From: Myxocyprinus asiaticus
Lineage: Eukaryota; Chordata; Actinopteri; Cypriniformes; Catostomidae
Assembly: GCF_019703515.2 (NCBI RefSeq)
Contig: NC_059348.1
Coordinates: 27,642,656 to 27,706,655 of the forward strand
Direction of reading: 5' to 3'
DNA length: 64,000 bases
A program made the position numbers and the translations under genes. Each line of letters opens with the position of its first letter. The stretch's first letter is position 1. The notes under the pieces were generated by a model. It saw only the letters and a program-made list of their open reading frames with translations. It was not told the DNA's origin and ran no database searches. Positions 23,406-33,995 of the stretch are shown piece by piece.

Positions 23406-23586
23406 GCTGAGGGGGTTCAGCAGAAGTCTGAGGGAAGTCCGTCTCCCCCTGCTGTCTCCCCACCCTCTCAGGCAGGCAACGAGGCAAAGGAGAACGGGCT
23501 GAAGGAGAGCTCTCCTGCTCCCGTACCCTCTCTGGGAGAGAGGCCCCGGGACTCCCAGGGCCTGGAAAAATGCATCCCTGGGACAA
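23406..23586 (+). CDS. map4-like: MAP4-like protein, alternative C-terminal exon (MAP4-type end)
   Basis: This 181-base exon follows 'gtttccag' and ends at ACAA|GTAAGT. It encodes 'AEGVQQKSEGSPSPPAVSPP' and a further Gly/Ser/Pro/Glu-rich tail. The tail resembles the acidic tail after repeat 4 in MAP4, where an 'xEG' tripeptide also follows the repeat. It ends in phase 1. Joined to 23874, the next codons are Asn and stop (TAA at 23876-23878), so including this exon ends the protein there. Confidence 0.75.
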
Positions 23587-23873
23587 GTAAGTGCGAACTA
23601 GGCAACCTCAGCTCTTATATGTGCCACCGTAATATGGAAGGCCGAAGAGATGTAATATTGTATATAATAGGAACAGATTCCATTAGGGAGGAATATCTTT
23701 ATCCTTGTTTGAAATGTCAGCAGTTTTTAAGTTCTTAAGTTGAGGGCATAGTCACAACTTTGTTTTGTCTCTTTCCATTGCCTCTTCCACTTTTCCGTTC
23801 TCTTTCACCACTTCCTCTGGTTTTGGATTTTTCATCACTTTTTAATTGTGCTTTTTCATTTCTTTGCCACCAG

Positions 23874-24062
23874 ATTAAGTCTTACAAGCTGAGCTTTCGC
23901 GAGAAACCATGGGCTCGCACGGACCATGGCGCTAAAATCATCTCCTGGTCCCCCCTAAGTGGCAGCCACCCCCACACACATCGCAGCACCTCTCTCAGTG
24001 TTTCTCTGGGATCCGCCTTGTCCTCACACTTAACCCAGCTTGTCCCATTCAGTCAGCCATGA
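23874..24062 (+). CDS. map4-like: MAP4-like protein, last exon; tau/MAP2-type C-terminus when 23406-23586 is skipped
   Basis: If joined directly to repeat 4 (phase 0), this exon encodes 62 residues starting 'IKSYKLSFREKPWARTDHGA' and ends with TGA at 24060-24062. The KLxFRExxxARTDHGAxI motif is the conserved tail that follows repeat 4 in tau and MAP2 and that mammalian MAP4 lacks. After the motif the sequence drifts from tau ('STSLSVSLGS' sits where tau has a LSNVSSTGS-like stretch). With the previous exon included, only Asn and stop are read from this exon. Confidence 0.75.
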   Translation: MKSYKLSFREKPWARTDHGAKIISWSPLSGSHPHTHRSTSLSVSLGSALSSHLTQLVPFSQP

Positions 24063-26935
24063 GATGGGTGTAAACAAGTACACTAGGAGAAGGATTGTGC
24101 TTTTATCATGGCATGTCCCTTCCAAACTAGTCTTCTCATTACCGCAATCATTAGCCTTTTCTCTCTTTTTCAGTTTTCTTTGTTTTCCCTGCTGGGAGAG
24201 TTTGCAAAAGGGCAACGCTCTGGCTTAATTTACAGTGCACCTGTTGAATGCAGGATTTGGTTTGAGGCTAGAGTCTTCACATTGTTGGAGAAAGAATTAA
24301 GATGATCCTGATCATGATAGTTCAGCCACTGCAATAGCTCCTTGTGTCATCTTTGTTAGGATCACAGCATTTAGAGTGCTTCTTTCTAGACTTACTACTA
24401 TCCAGTGCTATCCCTGAGACAGACCCAAGTTTAGAGGCAACAGTCTCTTCCACCCTATGTCTATATGTTTGGCAGTAGATGTTCTACAATGAAAACCCCA
24501 GAATTCACTCTAGATGTAGCTTATTACATCAAATATAATTAGTTGTTGTCAGTATGTGGGGCTGTCTTAAATCCTAGTCAGTAGGAATGACTCAGCCGCC
24601 ATCCATCCAACTGCTTCCTTTGCGTCACTGACCTGTCCTGTCCTCCTCACACAAATTATAAACTCTGGTCCCCCCAGTATTTTAAAGAGCACTTAATCAT
24701 TTGAAACTCATAAACTGTTTAAATAACTGCATATTTACATCTTCAATGATTTTGCTGTATTGTGTTTGCATAAATTACTGTAACAAAGAGCTGTATCATT
24801 ATGATGTCTAGCCATCTGATTACATCTTCGTCTTTCCATTTCTCTCTTGTGAGTTAATATAACACAAAATCCTCTTACACATAACACGCATATACTACAG
24901 CATGGTACAGTAAGAGGAAAAAGCAATGGCACCCGAACTAAACAGACAGGATGGGGAGGAATAGAAAGATGGATAAAGAGAGATGGAAGGTGTGATGAAA
25001 TGCAATGTCAGAAACAAAGTTAGAATGGAAATATGTTTACAGTCCATACACAGGTCATAATTATTTGCTCAAAGGTCCAAGTCATCCTTCACTTTAAATT
25101 AATTATTGTTCCTGAAGTCTAAAAAGTAGAAGACTTTTGCACTGAACAAATGAACTGGAATGTGCGATGGCCCATTACATAAAATACTGTAAAAGTAAAT
25201 GGATCCTAAATGAGCATTGCAATCCAATCCAATTGATGAATTGTTGTTGAGACCAAGTGATGTATTACCATAAATTATTGAGCTTTTTTGGAGTTATTTA
25301 CAAAGTATTTTAATACCATAGTTCCCTCTTCAGACCTATTATTGTAGGGCTGCTTTTGTGACACTCTTGACTAGAGATATTGTTTAAAGTTTTAAAGGTA
25401 AATTTGTGGGCACTTTATTGATAGTTGCATTACTCTAGAAATGTATAGCTGCACAATGCCTGCAGAATCAAAAGGTTGATCAAAAGGTTGTTTGTACACA
25501 GGGTTTGGTTCACTAAATGTTGTGAGATATTGAACCATTTTTCTTTCCTGGTATTTTATTGTGATTTCATGGTAGATCATTGATGGTGATAACATTGTAG
25601 CATAAAAAAAAATAAAAATTAAAAAAAAACATTTCCAAGAGGCCCATAATACTGAATAACCGAGACCGGGACATATTGAATTATGCAAATATCCTATAAA
25701 AGAATGAACTAGTGAGCATTCAAAATGCACTTTATGGTGGATGTTTTATACTGCAAAGAGTGTGATTTGATTAACTGAGCACATTTTCCTAAATTCTTTC
25801 CTCTGAAAAATTAAAGAGCCCCAGTTACTCAAAAGTGCAAATCATGTACCTGTATATCATACAGTAGTTTGTAAATACAGTATGTACGAGTGTGCGCCAG
25901 TGTATTTTAGTGTAGAGCAATTATGCTTGGCAAAATGGTCCTGTCTGTAGTTCCTTCTGTGATTAGTGTGTACTGTTCAGGGGCTGCGTCAATAAACTTC
26001 AGTGTTGTTCTCTTGATACAGTGATCATGGCCTTTCATGTTTTCAGTCAGATCTGTTTTGTCTATCAATAATTTCCATAACAAGTGAACTGTGTTAGTAC
26101 ACTTCTCACATCCCCGCATCAATCCTCTCAAAGCAGTTTTGTACATACATGTTTCACAGTTTATATCCCACAGTGGAATAATAAAAAATAAAAAAACACT
26201 TCTTGATTGGTTTGTGTAAAGAAGCAAAATGAAGGTTTTGCATCTATGAACATTTCTTTGGACAGTATTTTATTAAGTGAGACTGCCTTTATTTTAAAAA
26301 AGGGCTGGCAAACAAGAATGTTTTTAAAATGTGATGTATTCAGGAAGCAAAGAAAAAATATTATGTGTGTAACTTTTTCTCTTTTGTTGTCACCAGTAAC
26401 ATACAAAATGCAATGTAATCAATAGGAGGAGGAGTGTGATCGGTTTTGACTGAGGAAAGAAAATGCTGCAGGACTCTGAAGAATCATGTTTGTCCTTTGG
26501 TGAAGATATAGCACATCATTCTGGTAATGACTTGAGTAGCCTGAGGCAGAAAGTGGGTTTAAAGGTTAGAGGTAGACCTAAACCGTAACCACGGGAACAA
26601 TGATTCCTCCCACAAACTGCACCTGACACATAGACCTTGAATGTTGCTTGGATATCCATGTATGTATAAGACTAACTGGTAGGCTAATTGGCATGTTTAA
26701 AAGTAGATAGAGCTCTCCAATTAGGCAGCAAAGGAGCCCCCTAGTCTATCTGTTAGGACTGACAATGTGTGTATTTCCCATTGAACGCACCAAAAGAGCA
26801 TGCTGAGAACAATGTTTTTTTTTGTTGTTGTTGTTTGTTTGTTTGTTTGTTTTGTATGAAAGAGATATTCATTGTTAACTTGTGATGTGGATATTTAATC
26901 ATGAATAAAAAAGAGATGAGCAAAATCCATTGTCT
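24063..26935 (+). other. map4-like: Probable 3' UTR of MAP4-like gene
   Basis: No coding exon is seen downstream of the stop. The sequence is AT-rich and free of obvious repeats. It ends at a hexamer AATAAA and a nearby A-rich run. A long 3' UTR is common in neuronal and cytoskeletal MAP genes, but the true end is inferred only from the signal. Confidence 0.5.
26904..26909 (+). promoter_or_regulatory. Candidate polyadenylation signal AATAAA
   Basis: AATAAA in 'catgaataaaaaagag', followed 25-35 bases later by 'ccattgtctttctctcc', a T-rich element, and then a poly-A run at 26944. It is the best candidate for the end of the MAP4-like transcript. Confidence 0.5.
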
Positions 26936-26939
26936 TTCT

Positions 26940-27986
26940 CTCCAAAAAAAAAAAAAAAAAAAAAAACGACATATTAAAGGAAATTGGCAAACTTATTGTG
27001 AATCTGGACCACATTTTTGTTTTAAATTATAGTAAGGAGAATTTAATCAGATTACATCATTTAAAAGAATATGCAATTGTGAACATACATTTACAAAAAT
27101 AATATGCACTGTCTGCATTACTTGTTTTGAGGTATCTCTTGAAAGAGTGTGAATATTACTCTACATGGCATATCTTAGGATATCATGTGACATCATTAGC
27201 ATTAAATAAATACCAAACCATCTTTTAAGCAGGCTGTGAATTTCCAAAAACATGCCCCAAAGTCCCTTTCAAGACACTGCCCATTGTACAAAGGGGCCTC
27301 TTTTCACAGACTGTGACGACGCGTTCGTCTTATTTAGCAGCGTAAATCTCGCATTTATGTATATATATATATATATAATACATTTTTAAAATATTCTGTG
27401 TAAATTTATAGCATTATGATTTGTTATATTACCAATAAATTAGTTTTAAAAAACGAATTACCACAGCTGTGAGGGGGTTTCAATTACACCTGCTGAGAGA
27501 GTGACAGTAAATTTGGCATCTTCTCCGTCTTGTTCCACCGCTCTCTATATTTTAACTCTTCTGGAAAGTAATTTAAACATAAGAGTGGATTTTTTTCTTT
27601 TGGTCTTGGAGCAAATGGGTAAGTGAAAATAATATTTGCTGTGATTTCCCATTCATCGCTGTCGAAGTTTACCTTGCAAACGTTTACTACCGCGTTCCAA
27701 AACCCGGAGTGTGAAAAAGGTGTATTGAGACCGACACGAGCAGAAACGATTGTCAAAAACAACAGCAGCAAAATAGCGCCCTCAACTGACAACTGTTATT
27801 AGCAGCAACATGCCATATGGCATTTAAAAGCCTCAATAATTGTCTGTAACGACACTATGAGAACACGAAAAATGATTGACAGGCAGAAAGCGTCAAAGAC
27901 CGCGGTTTACTGAGTCTAGAACGGTCACAGAGACCGGTGAGATATCGCAGGACACTTATTTCATTAATATCTTTCAGGGAGTAGGA

Positions 27987-28074
<88 letters not shown>

Positions 28075-28260
28075 TCTAAAAATGCAGCGCTCCCATGAGA
28101 GATGCTAAAAACACAATGAAACATGACGCAGTTGTTAAAAGACATCCATCTAGCGAATGTTTACATGGAAAACATTTGAAAAACAGCATGAGCGGATGTA
28201 AAAACACCTTCAGTTTGAACAGCCCCTTGTTCACATGACACAGCACTAGCTGAAGTTACC
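26940..28260. other. Intergenic stretch with possible fold-back element and microsatellites
   Basis: Contains a poly-A run (26944-26966), short TA runs near 27360 and 28010, and a right-hand end 'gaacagccccttgttcaca' that resembles the tips of fish MITEs. A weakly similar 'gtacaaaggggcc' lies near 27290 in inverted sense, so a decayed element may span 27290-28220. No gene is recognised; a minus-strand frame at 27484-27792 has a hydrophobic start but no family likeness. Confidence 0.35.
27986..28072. repeat. (CA)n(TA)n compound microsatellite
   Basis: A CA run of about 20 bases passes into a TA run of about 65 bases. Confidence 0.95.
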
Positions 28261-28284
28261 TCTCAAAGTTACCACTCAAAAAGA

Positions 28285-28480
28285 TACACTCAAAAAATTG
28301 CTGGGTTAAAAAATAACCCAACCTCAACCCCACCGCTGGGTAACTATGGAACAGAACACGCGATGGGTTGGTTTGACCCAAGTGCTGGGTTTTACCATTT
28401 AACCCAGAATGCTGAGTTGTTCATTTGACTCAACCTAGTGAGTGAAATTAACTCTAATGCTGGGTTAAAATTACACATAC
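28285..28480. repeat. Repeats of 'gctgggtt / aacccagc'
   Basis: At least six direct or inverted copies of an octamer 'gctgggtt' or 'aacccagc' and close variants lie within 200 bases, around 'gctgggttaaaaaataaccc'. This is a common fold-back repeat in cyprinid DNA. No coding content. Confidence 0.6.
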
Positions 28481-28880
28481 AATGTTTTTTTTCCCTGACT
28501 CATTGCCTTGCTACTTTTATATTTAATAATAATAATAATAATAATAATAATGGTATATTATATATTAATTATTGTTGTGTACTTTATAATAATTTCCCAT
28601 AAACATACAAACACACACTATACAAAAAGAGGCCACTGTAAATGTGTATTTAATTATTTATTTTTTTTAAATTTCATGGATGAATACAATACCCCCTCCC
28701 CATCCCACGTAGATAAAAACACCAGTTTATAGAACAACTTCTTAAAAAAAAAAAAAAAAAACATCACATCAACAGTGCATTATAGCACAACACACAGCAC
28801 ATAACTATATTAAAAAATAACTTTTAAATAATCTTTTAAAATAACCTCTTTAAACACATTACAAAAAAACTTTACACACC

Positions 28881-29192
28881 CTAAATGCAGGCTGAACAAA
28901 CTGTTGTCCTCAAAAACTTAACAGATGAGGACTCATGTCCATCAATACGGTACATGCCGTGCTGCAGAAACTCCCAGGTGGGGAGACACTGCTTAGTGTA
29001 ATTAATGTCAAAGACAGAAAAAGGCTTGAAACACAGGTCCACAGCTCCAAGCAAAGACTCAGTTTCAATGGCGTGACCTGAAATAATGGTGAAGGCTTGG
29101 CACGTCGTCGTCTCATCCCTCAAGCACAAAATGTGTGGAAACGGTTGATTGGCCTCTGCATTTTCTAAGTACTCAATCATGTTGGTCCCCAC
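28881..29192 (-). CDS. SAMD3-like protein, C-terminal exon
   Basis: The exon starts after 'gttaattaacag'-type acceptor sequence at 29193 and encodes VGTNMIEYL, then a stretch with 'AVDLCFKPFSVFDINYTKQC' and WEFLQ, ending KFLRTTVCSACI and TAG. The AVDxCFKxFxVFDINYxKQC...WEFLQ signature is what I know from the SAMD3-like (sterile alpha motif domain-containing protein 3-like) proteins that exist in many copies in fish genomes. Their molecular function is unknown. The exon itself is open. Confidence 0.7.
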   Translation of the reverse strand: MGTNMIEYLENAEANQPFPHILCLRDETTTCQAFTIISGHAIETESLLGAVDLCFKPFSVFDINYTKQCLPTWEFLQHGMYRIDGHESSSVKFLRTTVCSACI

Positions 29193-29346
29193 CTGTTAAT
29201 TACACATCAGTCACTTAGTGTTGCAGTATAACTGACATTTAAGTTATCAAGCTTATTTTGTGGAAGTATCAAAATGCAAAATGCAAAAAAAAAAAAAAAA
29301 AAAGGATCCACCCTTATTGAAGTAGAAAAACTAAAGTAAAACTTAC

Positions 29347-29458
29347 AGGATGTGTTTCAATAAATGACTTCTGGGACTCCTCAGTGGTGGGTCTGAAGAT
29401 TTTTCCTGCTCTCTTGTAGATGGATGGTGGGAGGAGAGTTGGCAAGACCTTCAGCGCA
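29347..29458 (-). CDS. SAMD3-like protein, penultimate exon
   Basis: Encodes 'ALKVLPTLLPPSIYKRAGKI' followed by FRPTTEESQKSFIETHP, joined in phase 0 to VGTN of the last exon through TCCT|GTAAGT. The acceptor is less certain. 'attgag' at 29459-29464 keeps the frame, whereas the stronger-looking 'ttgtag' upstream would read a stop codon. This suggests either a shifted acceptor or damage. Confidence 0.6.
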
Positions 29459-29583
29459 CTCAATTTTAGCAGCTACAATTTGAGCTTAATACGTAGTGTT
29501 GTATTAACATTTAAATAGTATACTATATAACAACTGATATTTCTGAAGAAGTGTTTCTGACTTTTCTGCCCTGGTGTTGATTG

Positions 29584-30250
29584 GTAACTACAGTTAGGTC
29601 CATAAGTATTAGCGACACAATTTTCATAATTTGCCTCTGTACACCACCAGAATGGATTTGAAATGAAACAATCAAGATGTGACTGAAGTGTAGACTTTCA
29701 GCTTTAATTCAAGGGGTTTAACAAAAATATTGCATTAACCGTTTAGGGATTACAGCCATTTTTATTTTCTATTTTCAGGGGCTCAAAAGTAATTGGACAA
29801 TTGACTGATAAGCAGTTTGATGGCCAAGTGTGGTCTGTTTCCTCATTATTTCATGACAAATTAAGGAGATAAAAGGTCTGGAGTTGACTCCAAGTGTTGA
29901 ATTTGTATTTGGAAGTGGAATTTGCATTTTGGTTACTGTGAACCATATCTAAGTGCTAAAACGAAGACCAAGCAAGTCCAGTTGCCTTCGTTTTATCACT
30001 TAGATATACCATGACCTGGATGACTGAGAATCTTCACAGACATATTGCTGTGAACCCACAACATGCGGTCAAAGGAGCTCTCAATGCAAGTGAAACAGCC
30101 ATCCTCAGGCTGCAAAAACAAAACAAATCCATCAGATAGATAGTGGGAACATTAGGAGTGGCCAAATCAGCAGTTTGGTGCATTCTGAGAAAAAAGAATG
30201 CACTGGTGAGCTTGGTATAGCACATAAAAACAATTATTTTATATTTCCTT
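29584..30250. mobile_element. Truncated Tc1-like element
   Basis: It begins with 'acagttaggtccataagtat', the terminal motif of a widespread fish Tc1 family, and continues with 'caaaagtaattggacaatt' near 29788. Remains of transposase-like sequence ('gggaacattaggagtggcca') lie near 30148. A matching right end was not found. It sits where the missing middle exons of the SAMD3-like gene would be expected. Confidence 0.65.
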
Positions 30251-31194
30251 GGAGGCATAAGAGGCAGAAAGCCTGTGGGATAAAGCTGAGACCAAAAAAA
30301 AACAACAACAAAAAACTATTAAACTATATAACTACAAACTGTTTGTAAACACACAAAGTCACTCCTCTGTATACTAGCGGATCACTTATAGAATAGTAGA
30401 GGAAAAAATCCCCCAAAAGGCCTTAGTTTTTGAGATACTTCCACCCGAGGTAGAACAAAGGATAACCATGTTTTTTCATATCTTTGACATGTCTATTTTA
30501 TGAAACTGATGGTTCTAAAAATATTTAAAAAAAATATTTTACTGCCAAAGTGGTTTATTTGGATGATATCTGGATCCTCCCCAAAACCGAAAACAGTAAT
30601 AATAAGAAACAGAAAAGGGCTGGCTGTGAACTGTATGGTGACATTCAGTTCCATACCACACAGGACATGAGGTTTGAATTTCTCCTTTCCTGTCTCCAGC
30701 TGCTGTGGTAAGTCCATTCTTTTTGCCTTTTAGAAGTGTTGAGGGAAAGCACAGATGCACCCCATTTATACACATATATAGAACGGGTCGGAATACCCAC
30801 CGTTAGACCGGAGACCGTAAAAATCCGGTGGGGCTAAAGATATTAGACAAAACCACGTGTATCAGGGAAGTGGTAGCGGCAGTATACGAGGAACGAAATC
30901 TCTTGCTCTGCAAATTAATGATCTCTTTGTTCACCAATTGATGAAGTACAAATTAATAATAAGTGTTTTTGCTTCAGCGCTCAGAAAAGACAGAACAACG
31001 CAGAAACCTTCAGCCATTCTATTGGAATCTGACATCGGAACAATAGTTTGGATTTTACCCCTTTTTACAAGATAATGGCCAAATATTTATATTTAACTGG
31101 CTATGAATACATAGTTAGATTTACACAATCAGTTTTGCCAAGGAGGGCTCAGAGCATGCACGTTTTCATTCCAACTAAAAATAACAACAGATGA
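30250..31194. other. Intronic/intergenic stretch, no feature seen
   Basis: A-rich short repeats near 30293-30320 and several frames without family likeness. Nothing recognisable as a SAMD3-like exon was found here. Confidence 0.4.
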
Positions 31195-31202
31195 GAGTAT
31201 AT

Positions 31203-31753
31203 TAGGGGTGGGGGAAATCAATTCACATATGAATCGCAATTCTATCTTCTACCGATTCAAATAGATTCACAAATTTCAAAAATCTATTTTCTAAATGTTA
31301 GTTAATAGTGTGATGTTAGAACAAAAAAGGCGGAAGTCAACTGAGAGAGCAGTGCAGCACCTGGACAGTTTAGAGAGCGCACACCTCACACTGTGAGCAG
31401 GAAGTGCAGCAGCAGTGGAGTATCCACGAGCAATGGAGGAGGTAAAACAAATACATCCTGCCCCATTTACAGTGAGGGCAAGTGTTTGGACAAACTTTGG
31501 ATTTTATTATCTCCAGGGGAAGAAGGAGCATGACAAGACTTATGCAATATGCAAGCTTTGTAAAGCAAAGGTGAAGTATGTTGGGAACACTACAAACATG
31601 AGAACTCACATCAAACACTATCAACCAGAGATGAAAGACGCGAAAAAAAACCTCCAGTAGCAAACATCCCGAAAATCAAGAATCGATTTTGAATCGAATC
31701 GTGACCCCAAGAATCGAATCGAATCGTGAGATTCCAAACGATTCCCACCCCTA
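31203..31753 (+). mobile_element. Internally deleted hAT element with ZBED fragment
   Basis: The ends 'taggggtggg' and 'cccaccccta' are inverted repeats with subterminal 'gaatcg' repeats. The flanks are an exact 8-base target duplication 'gagtatat' (31195-31202 and 31754-31761). The only coding content is the N-terminal BED finger, so this is a deletion derivative of an autonomous hAT element. Confidence 0.9.
31433..31660 (+). pseudogene. BED zinc-finger N-terminus of a hAT transposase
   Basis: Encodes about 75 residues containing 'SVWTNFGFYYLQGKKEHDKT' and then a CKLC pair and 'NTTNMRTHIKHY', the Cys2-His2 layout of BED fingers used by hAT transposases to bind their ends. It stops (TAG) before any catalytic domain. 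A domesticated ZBED role is unlikely because it still lies between intact transposon ends. Confidence 0.8.
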
Positions 31754-31904
31754 GAGTATATATAATGCTCTCATCTATTTGAAAGTGTCACTGAAATCAG
31801 CTGGTTTAATCTGTGGATGAAATGTGTGTTGTAAGCACTTGGTAGCTCATAGTTACCCATCCCTGCTGTATGTTCACAGGCCAATTTAAATGTAGCTCAC
31901 TCAC

Positions 31905-32035
31905 GTTTCGCCATTGTTTTCCAGCAGGTAGGATACAAGGAGTCTTACAAGTAGCTTTCTCTGTTGGCTGGTGATAGATTGCACTTCATCCAAACTCTTT
32001 AATATTGATTTCCCCTCAAGAGTGCGTTCCAAAAT
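31905..32035 (-). CDS. SAMD3-like protein, internal exon
   Basis: Encodes 'ILERTLEGKSILKSLDEVQS' and then ITSQQRKLLVRLLVSYLLENNGE. This matches the helical segment with LVRxLVSxLxE that follows the N-terminal part of SAMD3-like proteins. The acceptor is 'ttcatcag' at 32036, the only one that joins in frame to the exon at 32200-32334. The donor AAAC|GTGAGT leaves two bases. Confidence 0.65.
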
Positions 32036-32199
32036 CTGATGAACTGCCAATAAAAAATAGAATGAATCACAATCAAAGAGGGACATAACCTCTTTGCGAG
32101 GACTTTTTAAATAAACTCATCGCTAAATAAATTAAATATTTCAGTTTCATTAGCATTGCATTTTCATGTAGGTTTTCTTCATAGAAAGTCAATACTTAC

Positions 32200-32334
32200 A
32201 AATGCTGGATAAAGTTGCAAAGTCACAGTGAGAGGATTTGTCGGTGTCTGTGTTGGTTCCACCATCCCCATCTCCACTGATTCTATTGAACTATGACTCT
32301 CTGCAGAACCTGGTGGGTTGCTGAAAATGGCAAC
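32200..32334 (-). CDS. SAMD3-like protein, linker exon
   Basis: A 135-base exon in phase 0 between 'ctctag' and CATTT|GTAAGT. It encodes a Ser/Thr/Pro-rich linker ('VAIFSNPPGSAESHSSIESV' onward) with no conserved motif. It is assigned to the SAMD3-like gene by strand, phase and position. Confidence 0.55.
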
Positions 32335-32611
32335 CTAGAGAGTCATTGTTGGGAAGAATTAAAAAATCTTCAACAAGCAGTACACGATTGTCAGATGACC
32401 AGAACACAGAATCTTAAAAGACTCTGTATCTAAGTGCAACATATAAGCAATTGTCATTATCTCTGTAGGACTTCACTGCATACAGAGTGTGATGGTCAAG
32501 GAGAGAAGTCTGATCAACAGCAAACACATTAGTTGTTGCTGTTACAGCATAGGCAAAAAAAAAAAACAAACAAAAAAAAAAGACAACAACCAACAACTGC
32601 ATTTTACTCAC

Positions 32612-32721
32612 GAGTTCCTTATGATGTTTCTGGAATTTGACACGCTGTCCTATTTTGGGAATGAGGCAGGCGATGGCACAGTCATCTACTTGAAGGAAAC
32701 TCTCCTCATCTACTTCCTGGT
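32612..32721 (-). CDS. SAMD3-like protein, end of SAM-like domain
   Basis: A 110-base exon after 'gaatttcag', ending GAACTC|GTGAGT. It encodes 'QEVDEESFLQVDDCAIACLI' and PKIGQRVKFQKHHKEL. The 'EEVDxxSFLxLxxxxIxxLIPKxGxRxKFxxxxxxL' pattern is the second half of a sterile alpha motif domain, which mediates protein-protein contacts. The acceptor implies at least one earlier exon at higher coordinates, which I could not find before the retrovirus begins. Confidence 0.65.
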
Positions 32722-32739
32722 CTGAAATTCAAAAAGACA

Positions 32740-33960
32740 GTGGTGCGAGTAATCTAGAGGAATGCAACATGGCAAATTGAAGGTTATTTCCCAGCATTTT
32801 ATGAAACTGCTTTGAAAATGATCAAAAATTCCCCCTAGAACTCATTTCAAAAGGGCAAAAATGCCCTTTTAACGACTTATGCCCTGAGGCAGTTTTTGAA
32901 AAATGTCTGCCTTAAGTACATACCCAAAACTAAAGGCTTATTAATCATATTGAGTCAAATACTTGGTACCAACTAAAAGTAAACCTTTTAAATTTTCAAG
33001 AAAATGGGTTGGTCATCAAGTTTAGAGATTATGAAGGTAAACACTGTTGATAAAGCACCAAAAATAATTAGGCAAAAATTGTAATTTTTATCAAATAATT
33101 TATTCTGAAATATATTTTAGAGCTTCATTAAGTCAGCATCTTGGAGTAACTTTTAAAATACTGCCAAACACGTGAACTATAACTGCACAAAATTTTGTGA
33201 TGATCTAATGTAAAAAATCTAATAAAAAAAGGTAGAGCATTTAGCACTGTGGGTCACAGTCAAGTGTGGCCACCTTGTGGCGGCATACGGTATATAAATT
33301 CACATAACCCCAACCCATAGAATAAAATGCTCCAGCTTATATAAATTATTTGTTTAATTACCTAAACAATTTGAAAATTGGGGAAGGTTTAACGATATCA
33401 AAAATTGATAAGGCTTACTCTTTTAAATATGTTAAAACCCCTAAACATGTGGCTATAACGCAGTTCATATTGCATCATAGATGTAGCTAGATAAATAGTC
33501 AATTTTACTTTATGTCCCTTAATAGTAACATCTCAACATTATGTCTCAATAAAAATTAACTTAATTTTAAAAGTGTCTACCAGGCTGTCAATCTGCCATT
33601 CATTTAACCTGTCTTTTACAAAACTGTCCATCAGTGCCAGCCGCAAACTCAGTCACACACCTAGAATGAAATTGATTCGAATTTCACAAAACTGTGCTGA
33701 GTTTTTACAAGGACTTAACTTATTTTTTTTTTTTTTTTTTTTTTACAGGGTAACCTTAACTACAAATTTTTGACATTCTCCTATCTTCAGGAAAGGGCAT
33801 ATGCCAAAATAATAAACATATAACACCCTCTATCTTCCTGCCTACTCTACCCAATCTAGAGTACTACCTAATTTTGCATAAAAGAAAATACAATGAGTAT
33901 GCTAACTCCCTTGCTATTCAAAAACAATAAAAAAATTGAAAATAGTCAAAAATAAAAGGC
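32740..33960. other. AT-rich stretch between SAMD3-like exons and the retroviral remnant
   Basis: Contains a poly-T run at 33723-33744 and no clear gene. If the retrovirus kept a 3' LTR, it should lie here, left of the polypurine tract. I found no copy of this sequence at the other end of the provirus, so no LTR is called. Confidence 0.4.
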
Positions 33961-33962
33961 TC

Positions 33963-33972
33963 CCCTTCCCTA
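33963..33972 (-). other. Candidate retroviral polypurine tract
   Basis: On the minus strand 'agggaagggg' lies just after the envelope region, the normal site for priming plus-strand DNA synthesis next to the 3' LTR. Confidence 0.5.
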
Positions 33973-33995
33973 CCAATCTTTGTGTAGTGGGATTT

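Noticed and set aside
27484..27792. 102-residue minus-strand frame with a hydrophobic start like a signal peptide
   Set aside because: No recognisable family, no supporting splice or promoter context, and it lies in repeat-rich DNA.
27855..28145. Frames made of repeated Tyr-Ile across the CA/TA run
   Set aside because: They exist only because the TA microsatellite has no stop codons in that frame.
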